Shown here: one piece after another, positions 63,501 through 64,000 of the stretch
How the letters are laid out: the number at the start of each line of letters is the position of its first letter
Position numbering within the stretch: the stretch's first letter is position 1
Assembly: GCA_003118195.1 (NCBI GenBank)
Contig: BEXV01000600.1
Coordinates: 86,466 to 150,465, forward strand
Source of the DNA: Hemicentrotus pulcherrimus
Taxonomy: Eukaryota > Echinodermata > Echinoidea > Camarodonta > Strongylocentrotidae
Direction of reading: 5' to 3'
Length of the DNA stretch: 64,000 nt
Notes under the pieces: model-generated
Told to the model about the DNA's origin: nothing
Database searches by the model: none
What the model saw: the letters and a program-made list of their open reading frames with translations, nothing else
Made by a program: the position numbers and the translations under genes

Positions 63501-64000
63501 CCTGAGCAGGGAATATTCACAACTTCCTTTCAAAGATTTTAGATGGCTGTACAAAAATGCTTTTTGTGTGGTTTTATCAGAGAAAAGAAGTAAAAGTGGA
63601 CAGAGAAAAGAATTGTAATAGCCATGAATAGCAAAGAATGCAGTTTTTGTATAAAACAAAATGAATGTTAATTCATGAAAACTGTGGTGGAGCATTAAAT
63701 TGACTGCAAAGTTTGTGCTAAATCACAGCTTCAAACCTAACACTACTGGCATCACTGATCGATGTGTGGTAATCTAAAGCGAAAGCGGTATAGTATGCAC
63801 TTGTACCTTTTCCATCATCACCTGGTTAATTCTAATGAAATTTGTGTTGGGAATGTCAGGACAGTCGGCCTGCCAGCTAGCCTCACGTGCACAGTTCTTG
63901 AAAACTGTGCTCCTGCCATGCAATGTCTGTCAAGCCATATACAGGAGAAAGAATACTATAGAGAGCTTGTTATACATTGTGGTATTAGCTGTAGGAGGTA

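Larger units (their letters stand above)
56212..64000. other. Noncoding stretch to the window end
   Basis: No supported gene. Contains a CTCAG/GTAAGT donor-like site at about 56918, a pyrimidine patch (59080-59220), a 25-bp tandem duplication (60115-60165) and (CT)n at 60482. The frames at 56712, 58217 and 58414 (60-85 codons) have no recognisable domain. Confidence 0.45.

Overview
The window is eukaryotic: AT-rich, intron-dominated, scattered with simple repeats, MITE-like elements and assembly gaps. It looks like a draft assembly of a heterozygous marine invertebrate. An echinoderm is my best guess, based on repeat types (tandem TGACCTTTGACC units, TTAA-flanked MITEs, an (AAT)n-TATAGCGC repeat) and on a neuroglian/L1-like gene. 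The species is inferred and cannot be proven from the sequence alone.

One protein-coding gene can be supported, on the minus strand: the 5' part of an L1-family (neuroglian/NrCAM/neurofascin/L1CAM-like) immunoglobulin cell-adhesion molecule. Five exons join in one frame through matching GT-AG sites: a 5'UTR plus signal-peptide exon (18225-18035, ATG at 18092), a 36-nt mini-exon (14698-14663), two exons making Ig domain 1 (9098-8996 and 7418-7240), and one exon making Ig domain 2 (6380-6075). Together they give about 227 N-terminal residues. The remaining Ig domains, the fibronectin type III domains, the transmembrane segment and the cytoplasmic tail would lie beyond position 1. The promoter and any further 5' noncoding exon were not located; they may lie anywhere above 18225. 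The 46 kb above that point shows no coding exon I can defend, so it is either a long 5' intron or intergenic DNA.

Region by region. 1-6 kb is the intron after Ig2. It holds a 213-N gap, a 904-bp inverted-repeat element whose interior is a degenerate 10/11-bp GTAA-phased array, a GC-rich hairpin, and a tandem-unit element loaded with DR1-type nuclear-receptor half-sites lodged between two near-identical 420-bp segments (probably a haplotype mis-join). 6-18 kb carries the coding exons; the intron inside Ig1 is largely filled by a 1.15-kb TTAA-flanked element with a CpG-rich, promoter-like core. 18-64 kb is noncoding and holds a 1.3-kb inverted-repeat element, four dispersed TTAA MITEs plus a partial copy, a cluster of three different DNA elements at 52.3-53.6 kb, and many (GA/CT)n tracts.

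No CRISPR, operon, rRNA or tRNA was seen. Nothing here is a complete new system. The observations most worth following are the phase-neutral mini-exon, the helically phased GTAA array, the DR1-bearing tandem element, the stable hairpins, and the recurrent association of isolated N bases with direct duplications.
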